NCBI RefSeq assembly: GCF_021018745.1
Contig: NZ_CP063845.1
Span: forward strand, 4,836,001-4,900,000
Direction: 5' to 3'
Source of the DNA: Gloeobacter morelensis MG652769
Lineage (GTDB): Bacteria > Cyanobacteriota > Cyanobacteriia > Gloeobacterales > Gloeobacteraceae
Length of the DNA: 64,000 nt
Shown one piece after another: positions 6,622-15,420 of the stretch (positions within the stretch are counted from its first letter, which is position 1; the number at the start of each line of letters is the position of its first letter). The notes under the pieces are model-generated. The model saw nothing but the letters and a program-made list of their open reading frames with translations. It searched no databases and had not been told where the DNA came from. The translations under genes and the position numbers were made by a program.

Positions 6622-9600
6622 TTAGGCGACAAGAAGCTTGCCGCTGGCCACCAGCGCCGCTTCGTCGGTCATACCCGTCTGGCCTTGAATCGCCGCGATC
6701 TGAATGAAGTTGTCGCCGCCGCCGTCCACATCGACAGCCAAGAGGCTGTTTGATCCGCTTGTGGTGATCTGCACAAAGTCCGTGATGATCTCCGTGAGAG
6801 GATCGTACTCGTAAAGCACGTCCCGAAGGTCGATTGCATCGTAGCTCGGGTTGAAGTCCTTGATCGTGTCCACGGCGTCAAAGGTTTGGCCTTCAACGAA
6901 GCGGAAGGTGTCGTTCCCGTTTCCTCCGGTCAGTTCGTCGGCACCCAGTCCGCCCATCAGGATATCGTTGTCGTTATCGCCAAAAAGCTGATCCGCTCCG
7001 GCCCCGCCACTGAGGGTATCGGCTTGTGAACCGCCATAGAGCAAGTCGTCACCATCTCCGCCGTCGATGGTGTCATTGCCGTTATAGCCACGCAGCGTGT
7101 CGTTCCCGGCATTGCCTTCAATCGTATCGACGCCGCTTCCGCCGTGGACTTGATCGTCCCCGTCACCCGCATAGAGAAAATTGGCTTGCGCGGTCGTGGA
7201 GCCCCGATAGCCGTAGATGATATCGTTGCCGCCGTGCCCGTAGATCGTGTCCACGCCCGAGCCGCCAACATTGACGCCGTAAAGCGTTTCTCCCGCAGAA
7301 GTGCCGTTCAGGATAAGATCGTAAGAAGTAAGGGCAACGGTTGAGCTATCGGCAAATTCCAGCGTTTCGATGATATTGCCGATGGTCTGCCCTGAAACGA
7401 TGATGGAGCCGCCAGCCCCGCCGTCGATCTCAATCTTCACGTTGTCGTTGGATATGCGGAAAACACTGAGGCTGGCCGCCGTGATTCCGGCTCCGAAGAC
7501 GATGCGGTCCGTGCCGCCCGTATCAGAGAAGGTGTCGTTGCCGTCGCCGTAGTTGAAGACGTAGCGGTCATCCCCTGCGCCGCCCGTCGCGGTATCGTCG
7601 CCCGCGCCGCCCACCAGCGTATCGTGCCCGCCATAGCCTGTGAGCGTGTCGTTATCGGCTTCCCCATACAATTCGTCATTGCCGCCGTCGCCGTAGAGCG
7701 AGTCATTGCCGTTTCCGCCGTAGAGCCAGTTGACCTTGACATCGGATTCGTTGCCCGCGTCGGCATATAGGATATCGTTGCCGTCCATGCCGAAGATTGT
7801 GTCCGATCCTGTTCCCATGCTTCCGGCAAGCATCCCGCGCAGCGTGTCGTTGCCAGACGTTCCGATCAGGGTCTGATCCATCGTTCGCAGATCGAAGGTC
7901 GAGGCGTCCGCGAATTTCAGGATTTCCAGATTCCCCAGTTCGACCGTGATCGAACCCGTGCCCGCAGAGGGCAAAATCCCGATGCGCAGAGCTGTGTTTG
8001 AAATGCGGATGATTTCGAGGTCGGCGAGCGTGATCCCCGCGCCGAACTCTAGCGTGTCGATATCCGTCCCGGATTCCCAGAGAACATCGTCACCGTGCCC
8101 CGCATAAATCTTGTAAAGGTCAGCGCCGCCGTCGCCGTCCAGACGGTCGTTGCCAAGCCCGCCGAACAGAATATCCGCACCGTTTCCACCGGACAGGATA
8201 TCGTCGCCCAATCCGCCCGAAAGGTCGTCGTTGCCGTTTCCGCCCGTGAGCGTATCGTTGCTGGCGTCGGCAACGAGCGTGTCGTTGCCTGTGGTGCCTT
8301 GAAGTGTGTTGCCTGTGTGGGCCGTGCCCAAATGAATATCGAGCGCCCACTGGATACGCTCCAAAAGCTGATCCACGCTGAGTGTGAAATCGCTTGCAGC
8401 AAGCGTGTCATTGAGCACCTGCAAATCCCCCGAAGAGAGATTGGCCACGCCTACGGCCTGATCGACAACATTAACCACCTGCAACCAGAAGGCGGTTTTG
8501 TCGGAGACAGCATTCGGATCAAGGGATTTAGCAAGCAAGACGTCCAGAGTGTCCTGATTGAATCCGACAAAGCCCACGAAGCCATCTGTAACAGGATTGT
8601 AGAACGCGCCACCTGCGAACAACGACAGGCCCGCGCCCTGCGCAATGAGGCGTGCGGAAATGGCGTTCAGGGCAATATCAAACGCTACATCGAGTTGATT
8701 GGCCGCAAGGCTACCGGGGTCTTCCAAGATACCCTGTTGTAGAAACTCTTGTCCGAACAATTCTTCCAGAAACTCAAGCTTCCGGGCATCGAGATGCGCG
8801 CCCCGGCTGGCCGGGTCCACGCCGTCCACTCCGGCCCAACGGAACATGATGGCTTCCACGTCCGCGAGGACCGAACCATCATCGACAAGCAATTCGTCCA
8901 GCGTCTTCCCGGAGAAAGCCGTAAGAAGGCTCAACAGGCTGTCCGGGTCGTTCAGGTCGTTATCTTCGGACGCAGCGATATAGAGGTCCGGTAACGTGCC
9001 GTAGCCGCGCTGGTTGAACGTGAACAATGAGGCGAGGTCCAGTGTGTAGTCGCCCACAAAATCCGTGTTGATATCGTCGTACTGGAACCACACGTCCACG
9101 ATAGCGAGATTCTGCGGGCCGCTTACGCCGTCATCGACGGTGTAGGTCGAGACGTGCGAGATATCGTGTCCCTGATTAGTCTGATTCACCGCTGTTGCGT
9201 TTGCGTTGATGGAGACGATGTTGAGCGCCGACAGTGAGAATAGCTCGTTCGCCTCGCTGAGACCGTTTTGGTTCAGGTCGCGCCACACCAGTAGAGCGGC
9301 AAAAGCCGTATCACTGGCGTTAATGACGTTATCCGAATTGGAATCGAGCAGGCGCAGGTCTGTAAACCCGTCCTCTGCCACGCTGCCGAACAGTTCGGAA
9401 TGGTCGGTGATAATCCCGTCGCTATTGGCGTCGATGGCCAAGAACCCGTCATCGGCCTGAACCCACCCGATGGCTTCCGCGAAACCGTCTTGGTCGATAT
9501 CCCAATAGACGTTGCTGTTTACCAGCGAGACAAGCTCGATGCCGTCCCCATCAAGGTCGAGCACAAGCGGCGAACCGCTATTCCATGCGGCCCAGAACGC

Positions 9601-10638
9601 ATCCCATGCAGCCAAAACAAAGGGCGCGAGGGTTGCGAACGGCGGCGATGTGATCGAAAGGGCGAGAAGAATTGCATCCTGTATATCATTCGCGGCATTA
9701 GCGGCTACTGCGGCGAGCGCGTCCGGCAATTGAGTGCCACCCTCGTAAAGCGCAATCAGGTTATTGACCGCCGCTTCAAGGATAGGACCGACTACCCCAT
9801 AGCCTATCCACTGTAGAGAGCCGTCTTCAGGTTCCGTGCCTTCGTAATCTCTCTCGACCGATAGCCCCTCCCATCCTGCGGATGGTCCATTCCAATCATC
9901 GCGGGCCTCTTGGGCCGGATCGAGCACGTTCCCGGACGCATCCATCGGAACATCGTCATTCTCTCTTGCATCGTCGAGGCGTTGTTTGAACTCGTCTTTG
10001 ACGCGGCGTTGCTTCTCGTCCTCAATCTCCTGCGCGGTCCAGTTCTGCCCTGTGGCGGGATTGATCGAAGACTCGCTTATCCCTTCCGTCTGCATCTGAG
10101 TGGCGACCTGTTGCTCGAAGCCCTCGGCTTGCATTTGCGCTGCAATCTCGCGCTCGGTCGCGGCTTCAAGAAGCTTGTCGTTGTTGTGAGCGTCAACGAT
10201 CAGCTTATCCATCACTGCGTCTAGTTCGGCTTCAGTGTAGTTTTGCCCCGTCGCCGGGTTAATATCGCTTTCCGTAAATTCGTTGTCTTCCATCCACTGC
10301 GCGATCAGGCGACCAACTTCGTTATTGTACTGATCCTTCCATTCGTCGCCGTCCTGATCGGTCCCGGCGTATACTCCCGGCGTTTCCTCTTTCAGATCGC
10401 CAAGGGTTTTTGCCCAGTCATAACCGTGCTCCCGCGCAATGGACGCGCTCTCATGGGCGTGCGCAATCGCGTTGCGGGCCTTGCCATCAGTGTTTGGGTG
10501 AAGGTCGATGCCGTTGGAAACCGCCTCAGCATCGCGGGCCATCCAATCAACCGTTCCACCCCAAATATCATGTAGTAACTTTAGAAAGTCGTCGCTTAAA
10601 TCTCCTACATCATACGCAAACCCTATCGCATCGGTCAT
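6622..10638 (-). CDS. Large RTX calcium-binding secreted protein
   Basis: A 1338-residue type I secretion-type protein. Residues about 1-300 are unique, with two related segments (FTESDINPATGQNYTEAELD and ISESSINPATGQNWTAQEIE). About 355-460 has several EF-hand-like loops (DLDGDGIEL, DIDQDGFAE, DANSDGIITD). From about 780 three blocks of GGxGxDxLx nonapeptide repeats occur, separated by beta-rich spacers. The end (DTFRF, DTIKDFNPSYDAIDLRDVL) is the serralysin-like cap that carries the C-terminal secretion signal. There is no signal peptide, as expected for ABC-type export, and no HlyB/D/TolC genes are nearby. The unique N-terminal part may be an effector or adhesin domain; I do not recognise it. 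Confidence 0.85.
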   Translation of the reverse strand: MTDAIGFAYDVGDLSDDFLKLLHDIWGGTVDWMARDAEAVSNGIDLHPNTDGKARNAIAHAHESASIAREHGYDWAKTLGDLKEETPGVYAGTDQDGDEWKDQYNNEVGRLIAQWMEDNEFTESDINPATGQNYTEAELDAVMDKLIVDAHNNDKLLEAATEREIAAQMQAEGFEQQVATQMQTEGISESSINPATGQNWTAQEIEDEKQRRVKDEFKQRLDDARENDDVPMDASGNVLDPAQEARDDWNGPSAGWEGLSVERDYEGTEPEDGSLQWIGYGVVGPILEAAVNNLIALYEGGTQLPDALAAVAANAANDIQDAILLALSITSPPFATLAPFVLAAWDAFWAAWNSGSPLVLDLDGDGIELVSLVNSNVYWDIDQDGFAEAIGWVQADDGFLAIDANSDGIITDHSELFGSVAEDGFTDLRLLDSNSDNVINASDTAFAALLVWRDLNQNGLSEANELFSLSALNIVSINANATAVNQTNQGHDISHVSTYTVDDGVSGPQNLAIVDVWFQYDDINTDFVGDYTLDLASLFTFNQRGYGTLPDLYIAASEDNDLNDPDSLLSLLTAFSGKTLDELLVDDGSVLADVEAIMFRWAGVDGVDPASRGAHLDARKLEFLEELFGQEFLQQGILEDPGSLAANQLDVAFDIALNAISARLIAQGAGLSLFAGGAFYNPVTDGFVGFVGFNQDTLDVLLAKSLDPNAVSDKTAFWLQVVNVVDQAVGVANLSSGDLQVLNDTLAASDFTLSVDQLLERIQWALDIHLGTAHTGNTLQGTTGNDTLVADASNDTLTGGNGNDDLSGGLGDDILSGGNGADILFGGLGNDRLDGDGGADLYKIYAGHGDDVLWESGTDIDTLEFGAGITLADLEIIRISNTALRIGILPSAGTGSITVELGNLEILKFADASTFDLRTMDQTLIGTSGNDTLRGMLAGSMGTGSDTIFGMDGNDILYADAGNESDVKVNWLYGGNGNDSLYGDGGNDELYGEADNDTLTGYGGHDTLVGGAGDDTATGGAGDDRYVFNYGDGNDTFSDTGGTDRIVFGAGITAASLSVFRISNDNVKIEIDGGAGGSIIVSGQTIGNIIETLEFADSSTVALTSYDLILNGTSAGETLYGVNVGGSGVDTIYGHGGNDIIYGYRGSTTAQANFLYAGDGDDQVHGGSGVDTIEGNAGNDTLRGYNGNDTIDGGDGDDLLYGGSQADTLSGGAGADQLFGDNDNDILMGGLGADELTGGNGNDTFRFVEGQTFDAVDTIKDFNPSYDAIDLRDVLYEYDPLTEIITDFVQITTSGSNSLLAVDVDGGGDNFIQIAAIQGQTGMTDEAALVASGKLLVA

Positions 10639-10647
10639 TGATCCTCT

Positions 10648-11235
10648 CTATTCTTTTTCCCTTATACTCAGAAGTATTTGTAATTCGCCGTTTTCCCATC
10701 TTCGGCCGTTCGTACCTGTCGTGAAAAACGCGCGCTCTTTATCGGCGCATTCATGCCTTCCGGGCGCGGCGCCTCGTACCATCTGCACCTTGTCGATCCT
10801 GAAATATTCGATCTTGTTGGGCGGATAGATGAAGTAGATTCCCCAGCCAAAATCTTCGAGAAATTTAGTCTCATCCCTTGGACGGTTTATGACCCGTATT
10901 TCGTCTTCATGAACTCCCAAAACCCACGCCGCAGTGTCGTATCCTTCCCCTCCGACCCCCGAATCAATGGTGAAGCACACTTTCGTCCAGTCGCCCGGAT
11001 GAATGTCTGAGACGCGAACCGAATCTCCTTTTTTCTTTATGTGCTGCTTGATCTTCGCCACGAACTCGCGATCCTCTGCGGATGAGTAATCGCCGCACGA
11101 AGGCAACAGGAAACCAGCCACGAGAATGAGCGCGGCTTTGCGCGCGTTCTTGCGTCGCCATGCTCGTTGCTGTCGTATCGCTGCTTCTGAAGCCGAGACG
11201 TTGGAAACTTCACGTTTGCGAATAGGTGACGTCAC
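10648..11235 (-). CDS. Lipoprotein upstream of the RTX gene, possible immunity partner
   Basis: A 195-residue protein with a basic N-terminus, hydrophobic helix (KAALILVAGFLLPSC) and lipobox LLPSC giving an acylated cysteine near residue 47. The mature part is about 148 residues, beta-rich (DWTKVCFTIDSGVGGEGYDT), with no known domain. It ends 9 bp before the RTX start, so both are read from one mRNA. A small outer-envelope lipoprotein directly before a large exported protein fits an immunity or surface-anchoring partner, but this is inference. A start nearer the hydrophobic helix is possible. Confidence 0.65.
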   Translation of the reverse strand: MTSPIRKREVSNVSASEAAIRQQRAWRRKNARKAALILVAGFLLPSCGDYSSAEDREFVAKIKQHIKKKGDSVRVSDIHPGDWTKVCFTIDSGVGGEGYDTAAWVLGVHEDEIRVINRPRDETKFLEDFGWGIYFIYPPNKIEYFRIDKVQMVRGAAPGRHECADKERAFFTTGTNGRRWENGELQILLSIREKE

Positions 11236-11398
11236 GCCTCGAAGTCTTATGTAGTGAAATGAACAGTGCCCTGAGAACTATACGAAAATAGACACTAGGC
11301 ATTGCAAGCAAAAATTGAAATGACGCGCAAAAACGCAACAAAGTTGCTGTGTTTCGTCTCGCAAAACGCTGCGAAGCATACGCGCGTATTCAACGCGC

Positions 11399-12730
11399 TT
11401 ATGGCGCGAAGGGCGGCGCGTTCATCCGGTTCTGTCCAAGGACAATCACGGTGCAATGGTTCTGCGCGCGCGTGATGCCGTTGTAGAGCAAGCGGCGCAG
11501 ATGCTCAGCGCTGCCTGTCGCCGTGTGCGGCCAAAGCACAATGACGTTCGGAAACTCACGGTTCTTGGCGCGCTGGATTGTCATAACAAGATGACCGCGT
11601 TGCTGCCGGAACCCCAGACGCGAACGGTTGCGAACGGACTCCCGGACGAACTCGGTGACTTGCGCGGCAGTGAAGGACGCTTGCCCGTGTGCGCGGCGCA
11701 AGCGGTCCATGCGGCTGATGGCTTGCGCGATGGGCGCGTTCCCGGCCAACGGCGTGAGAAGCGCGCGAAGATCGGCATAGGACGCCGTTTCGGGCAAGGC
11801 GATGTCGGCCAGCAAGGCGTTTGCTTCTTCGTTATCGTGGCGGTCCCATGAGTGCGGATACGGGCCGAAGGTCGCACCGTTGTTGCGTTGCCACTGTCTT
11901 GTTTGCACCGTCGCAAGCGCCGCGCGGATGATCGCGTTGCTTCCGTCCGGCGTGAGAATAACCACCGGACCTTGGCGCTGCGCCATGTCGTTCGCAATCG
12001 CCCATGCGAGAAGCCCCGTATTCGCTTGCGTTGCCGCTGCGTCTTGAAGCCGGAAGCCCGCGCCGTTCCATGATGTGCGGTTGTTGAAGGTGTTGGCTGT
12101 CAGAACGGTTTTCACATCCCGGCCTTCACGCACGGCCAGCGCGGCGGCCAGCAATCCCTGCTGCGTGGTGCGCCGGACCTGCGTGAGACGGTGCGTCTGT
12201 CCTGCGCCTTCAAGCCAACCCATGAGGGGCGCGGTATCGCGTCCGTTGTGAAGGCATTGGAAGGCGTCCGCCGCCGCGACGATCCGGCAGGAGGGCGCAA
12301 GCCCTTGCAGAACGCGCATCCGGTGTTCGTCGAGGTCTTGCGCTTCATCGACCAGAACGAGCGGGAAGCTCCGCGCCACCCACTGCCGGACAGATTCATT
12401 TTCCAGAAGTGAGGCGGCCAGCGCGCACGGCCCGTCAAATTCACTCAGAGCGTCGGCTTGCGTCTGCATGGCGGGCGTAATCAGGCTCCTGCGCCGCGCA
12501 GCCAGCGTCCGGGCGAACACGTCAAACGTCTGGCAATCGAAGCGCCGGCGGAAGGCCGGGTTCTCGCCAAGGCGCGCATCCAGACGGCGGCGCGCGCCGT
12601 TCATGAAGGTGAGCGCCAAGAGCTTATGGCCATCGCCCAGCACTCCGCCCTGAACGATCTCTCCCGCGCAGCCCACCAGATTGTGGGTCTTTCCTGTCCC
12701 CGCCGCGCCCTCGAAGAAATCGAACGTCAT
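11399..12730 (-). CDS. UvrD/REP-like superfamily 1 helicase (GajB-like)
   Basis: A 443-residue compact helicase. Walker A is GAAGTGKTH (8-16), Walker B LVLVDEAQDLDEHRM, motif III region VAAADAFQCL, and motif VI LRRLLYNGITRAQNH. This is the layout of GajB, the DNA-end sensing helicase partner of the GajA nuclease in Gabija defence. The start at 12730 overlaps the stop of a small upstream frame (ATGA); an upstream in-frame start at 12868 adds sequence without helicase similarity. It follows the OLD-family nuclease gene in the same direction and is last in the RHH-MTase-nuclease-OLD-helicase operon. Slightly short for GajB but all core motifs are visible. Confidence 0.82.
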   Translation of the reverse strand: MTFDFFEGAAGTGKTHNLVGCAGEIVQGGVLGDGHKLLALTFMNGARRRLDARLGENPAFRRRFDCQTFDVFARTLAARRRSLITPAMQTQADALSEFDGPCALAASLLENESVRQWVARSFPLVLVDEAQDLDEHRMRVLQGLAPSCRIVAAADAFQCLHNGRDTAPLMGWLEGAGQTHRLTQVRRTTQQGLLAAALAVREGRDVKTVLTANTFNNRTSWNGAGFRLQDAAATQANTGLLAWAIANDMAQRQGPVVILTPDGSNAIIRAALATVQTRQWQRNNGATFGPYPHSWDRHDNEEANALLADIALPETASYADLRALLTPLAGNAPIAQAISRMDRLRRAHGQASFTAAQVTEFVRESVRNRSRLGFRQQRGHLVMTIQRAKNREFPNVIVLWPHTATGSAEHLRRLLYNGITRAQNHCTVIVLGQNRMNAPPFAP

Positions 12731-12882
12731 GCAGGCACAAACCGGAAGACGTGCATGTCGGCGGTCGAGTCCGCCGCCATCCGGGTAAAGAGCGGTGTGT
12801 TGGCGCTCAAAGGATCGCGCAGCACTTCGCACAAGGCATTGAGCACCTGAGCGGCGCGCGCACGGCAAGCCGCATTGCCCAT
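12727..12882 (-). CDS. Possible 51-residue coupling peptide between the OLD and helicase genes
   Basis: Between the OLD stop and the helicase start lies an open frame MGNAACRARAAQVLNALCEV continuing to a TGA that overlaps the helicase ATG. It is in the same frame as the OLD gene, open from directly after its TAG. It could be a small protein, a coupling leader, or a C-terminal extension reached if the TAG were read through or mutated from sense. No known motif. Confidence 0.35.
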   Translation of the reverse strand: MGNAACRARAAQVLNALCEVLRDPLSANTPLFTRMAADSTADMHVFRFVPA

Positions 12883-12915
12883 GAGGGTGACGGCGGCGCT
12901 CTCATGGGTGGGTGC

Positions 12916-14559
12916 CTAGGATTTCTGGGTGAGCAGATGAGCGGTGAGTGCCTGAGCGTCGGCGAAGTTCGTTCCCAAAGCTGTGCCCAGCGCGACCAGC
13001 ATCGCGGCTTCGTCTGCTCCCGCAATCCATGAAACCACATGCTCCATCGCCCAGCCTTGTGGCCAGAAAACAGCGGCGCGCGGCGGCGGGTTACTGGTCT
13101 TCACCGCATCGAAATAGCCGCGCCCGTCATTGTCGCCGTCCACGAGGATGCAGGGCCGTGCGTGAACGGCGCTCACAAGCGCGAATGTGTCGGCAATCTT
13201 CGCGTCGATGGTCGGCACGACGCCAACAAAGGTGGAGAGAAGCGGCGCGCCGTCTCCCGCGTCCTGCCAGCCTTGATGCAGTTCAAGGGCGGTTTGCAGC
13301 GCCTCAAGCCATGCCACATCCGAAACCCCTTCGGGGATCAGGACGCAATCGTGCATGAGCGCGCCCACCAGCTTCTGCCGCCATGCAAAGAGCAAGTGCT
13401 GCTGGTGGTTGGTCGGCTGCGCGGGAACGGGGTCCATGAGCGGCTTGGCGTTCAGGACGCCGCTGCGTGTTTCGATAAAGAGCGTATCGGGCGCGGGGAA
13501 CATCGCGGCCACGATGGGCGAATGCGTGGTCACGATGGTCTGGTTACAGAGCGCATTGAGGCGGTTGACCAGCCGCTTTTGCTGCGAAGGCTGGATGTGA
13601 AGCTCCGGTTCCTCGACGGCCAGCACGAAGGACTGGCCCGTTTCCGCGCGCGCCTTGCCGAACTGCATGAGCAAGAGAAGGCTTTGCAGCGAGACAAGCC
13701 CCGTGCCCTGCCGCTGTGAGGGAAGGGTTGGCCCCATGCCGTGCGCGAAGTGCGGGACCACGCTTTCCAGAACGGAGTCGCTGTCGGTTGAAGTCAAACG
13801 CAACTGGAGTCGGGGTGCGCTGGCCATAAGCGCGCGCAACTCGTCATTGGCCGCGCCGACAATCTCGGACAGTCCCGGCTGGTCTTCGAGCCGCGTCCCT
13901 TCCGGCGGCGTCCAGAGCCGCGCGCGTTCCGCCCGGACGGCCTGCGCGGGCATGTCCCCGCGCGTGGCGACCACGCGGCGGAACAACTCGGACGAAAAGG
14001 AAATCCACTTATCCCAAGTGCGCGACGCCGGGACCAGAAAGAAGCCCAACTCTTGGAGAATCTTCGTGTGGATGGTGCGCAGGTGGGCGTCCTCCGCGAA
14101 CGGATCGCCCAGCGTCGCCTCGTCATCAACAAAGAAGCGGATCGTCTCGGCTTCGAGCTCGTCCAGATCAAACCGCGCGGCGAAGCCAATCTGCACGGCC
14201 AGGTCGGTATGCTGCGCGTCCGGCGCGGCGCTCAAGGTCTTGGCGTTGGGATCAAACCATTTCTCAACGCCGCGTTCCGGGCTGAACCAAGAGGAATGGT
14301 GCTGCGGGTCGTTCGGTGTGAAGCCCGTGACGGTGGCAATGCAACGGATGCGGGCCTGCTCGTCGGGCGTGCTGCCGTGAAAATCATGCTCGGTGAGGCG
14401 GCGCACCAGACGGTCGCGTCCGAACAGCAAGGCCAGCGCCTCGATGATGGTGGTCTTGCCGCTGTTGTTCGGCCCCACCAGCACGGCATGGCGGCCCAGC
14501 GTAATGTCCGCCGAAGAGACGCCCCGGAAGCCGGAGATTTTGAGGCGGACAATGTGCAT
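12916..14559 (-). CDS. OLD-family ATPase-TOPRIM endonuclease (GajA-like)
   Basis: A 547-residue protein with an SMC/ABC-type ATPase split by dimer helices: Walker A GPNNSGKTT (29-37), signature region about 270-290, Walker B VLAVEEPELHI, H-loop TTHSPIVAAMF. The C-terminal third is a TOPRIM nuclease: LIPEGVSDVAWLEAL (glutamate) and CILVDGDNDGRGYFDAV (DxD). This matches GajA of Gabija, which nicks DNA when nucleotides are depleted during phage infection. It lies 54 bp after the PD-(D/E)xK nuclease gene and before the UvrD-like helicase gene, the normal GajA-GajB order. All catalytic residues look intact. Confidence 0.87.
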   Translation of the reverse strand: MHIVRLKISGFRGVSSADITLGRHAVLVGPNNSGKTTIIEALALLFGRDRLVRRLTEHDFHGSTPDEQARIRCIATVTGFTPNDPQHHSSWFSPERGVEKWFDPNAKTLSAAPDAQHTDLAVQIGFAARFDLDELEAETIRFFVDDEATLGDPFAEDAHLRTIHTKILQELGFFLVPASRTWDKWISFSSELFRRVVATRGDMPAQAVRAERARLWTPPEGTRLEDQPGLSEIVGAANDELRALMASAPRLQLRLTSTDSDSVLESVVPHFAHGMGPTLPSQRQGTGLVSLQSLLLLMQFGKARAETGQSFVLAVEEPELHIQPSQQKRLVNRLNALCNQTIVTTHSPIVAAMFPAPDTLFIETRSGVLNAKPLMDPVPAQPTNHQQHLLFAWRQKLVGALMHDCVLIPEGVSDVAWLEALQTALELHQGWQDAGDGAPLLSTFVGVVPTIDAKIADTFALVSAVHARPCILVDGDNDGRGYFDAVKTSNPPPRAAVFWPQGWAMEHVVSWIAGADEAAMLVALGTALGTNFADAQALTAHLLTQKS

Positions 14560-14613
14560 TCCGGCTCCCCCTTGCGTCCGGTGTTACGGAGTGGGCGCTA
14601 TTCCAGCCCCCGC

Positions 14614-15417
14614 CTAATCTTCATCGTCTTCCAAAGCCTCATCCGCTGCGCCCAAGCCCGCGAGTATCTGGTTGCGGGCGCGCAAAGTGACGGCATCGGT
14701 GGGATCGCCCGCCACGCGGTAGGCTTTGAACACATGCTCGCGGCCCGCATTCGGGTTCGCCACTTGCGTGGTGGCGAGTTCATTCGTGCGCAAATCGAAG
14801 CTGTAGGCCACGACAACCTGATCAACTTCGCGCCGCGTAAATGTGCCGACTTCAACAAGATCGGCATCGACTTGATGGCCTTCGGGCACGATCAAGGTAC
14901 GGCGGTGCGCGGTGCCCTCGGCCAGCGCGAAGGGCGTGGGAGCGACATACATTTTGCGGTCCCGCACCAGAATGTCGCCGTAGCTGCCAAAGCCCCGGAA
15001 ACTCTTGTTCTTGTGAACGTAGGTGTTGTCGGCGTTGAGCAAGCTGCCGTGGCACAGAACCAAATCAAGGACGGGATAGCGGTTGCCGTCCGGGTTCACC
15101 GGATAGCGCCCGAACACGTAATAGACCTGCCGCCCGTTATGCTCTCCGCACGGCACTTGGCTGTTGCAGTCGTAATCGGCTTCGCGGCCCGGATAGGCCA
15201 GCCCCTTGAGTTCAAAGCCTTCGGTGAAGCGGACCAGCCGGAAATCCGGGTAGGAATTGCGGCCCGGTGAATCGAAGTTGAGATTCAGCACCTCAAGCCG
15301 CCGCTTGAACCAGTTCTGGAAATGAAACTCCTTGTCGCTGCGGCCCTCGCGCTCGATCAACTCGCCGCGTTGGATCGCCTGCACACAGGCTTTGAAAATG
15401 GCTGAGGCATTCGACAC
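14614..15417 (-). CDS. PD-(D/E)xK nuclease, probable restriction endonuclease
   Basis: A 267-residue protein. The motif SYPDFRLVRFTEGFELKG (D58, then E69-x-K71) is a PD-(D/E)xK core, with E30 in the preceding helix (SDKEFHFQNWF) as the usual extra acid. I do not recognise a named restriction family, but it begins 3 bp after the methyltransferase stop, so the pair is cotranslated and is best read as the cleaving half of a restriction-modification system. Residues 145-267 are a beta-rich region of unknown role. A nickase or phosphorothioate-type reader is an alternative. Confidence 0.7.
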   Translation of the reverse strand: MSNASAIFKACVQAIQRGELIEREGRSDKEFHFQNWFKRRLEVLNLNFDSPGRNSYPDFRLVRFTEGFELKGLAYPGREADYDCNSQVPCGEHNGRQVYYVFGRYPVNPDGNRYPVLDLVLCHGSLLNADNTYVHKNKSFRGFGSYGDILVRDRKMYVAPTPFALAEGTAHRRTLIVPEGHQVDADLVEVGTFTRREVDQVVVAYSFDLRTNELATTQVANPNAGREHVFKAYRVAGDPTDAVTLRARNQILAGLGAADEALEDDED

Positions 15418-15420
15418 GCG

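Noticed and set aside
6900-8300. Tandem DNA repeats or CRISPR within the RTX gene
   Set aside because: Periodicity is the 27-bp coding of GGxGxDxLx nonapeptides in one long frame.
13039-13719. Plus-strand frames inside the OLD gene
   Set aside because: Reverse shadows of a gene with clear ATPase and TOPRIM motifs.
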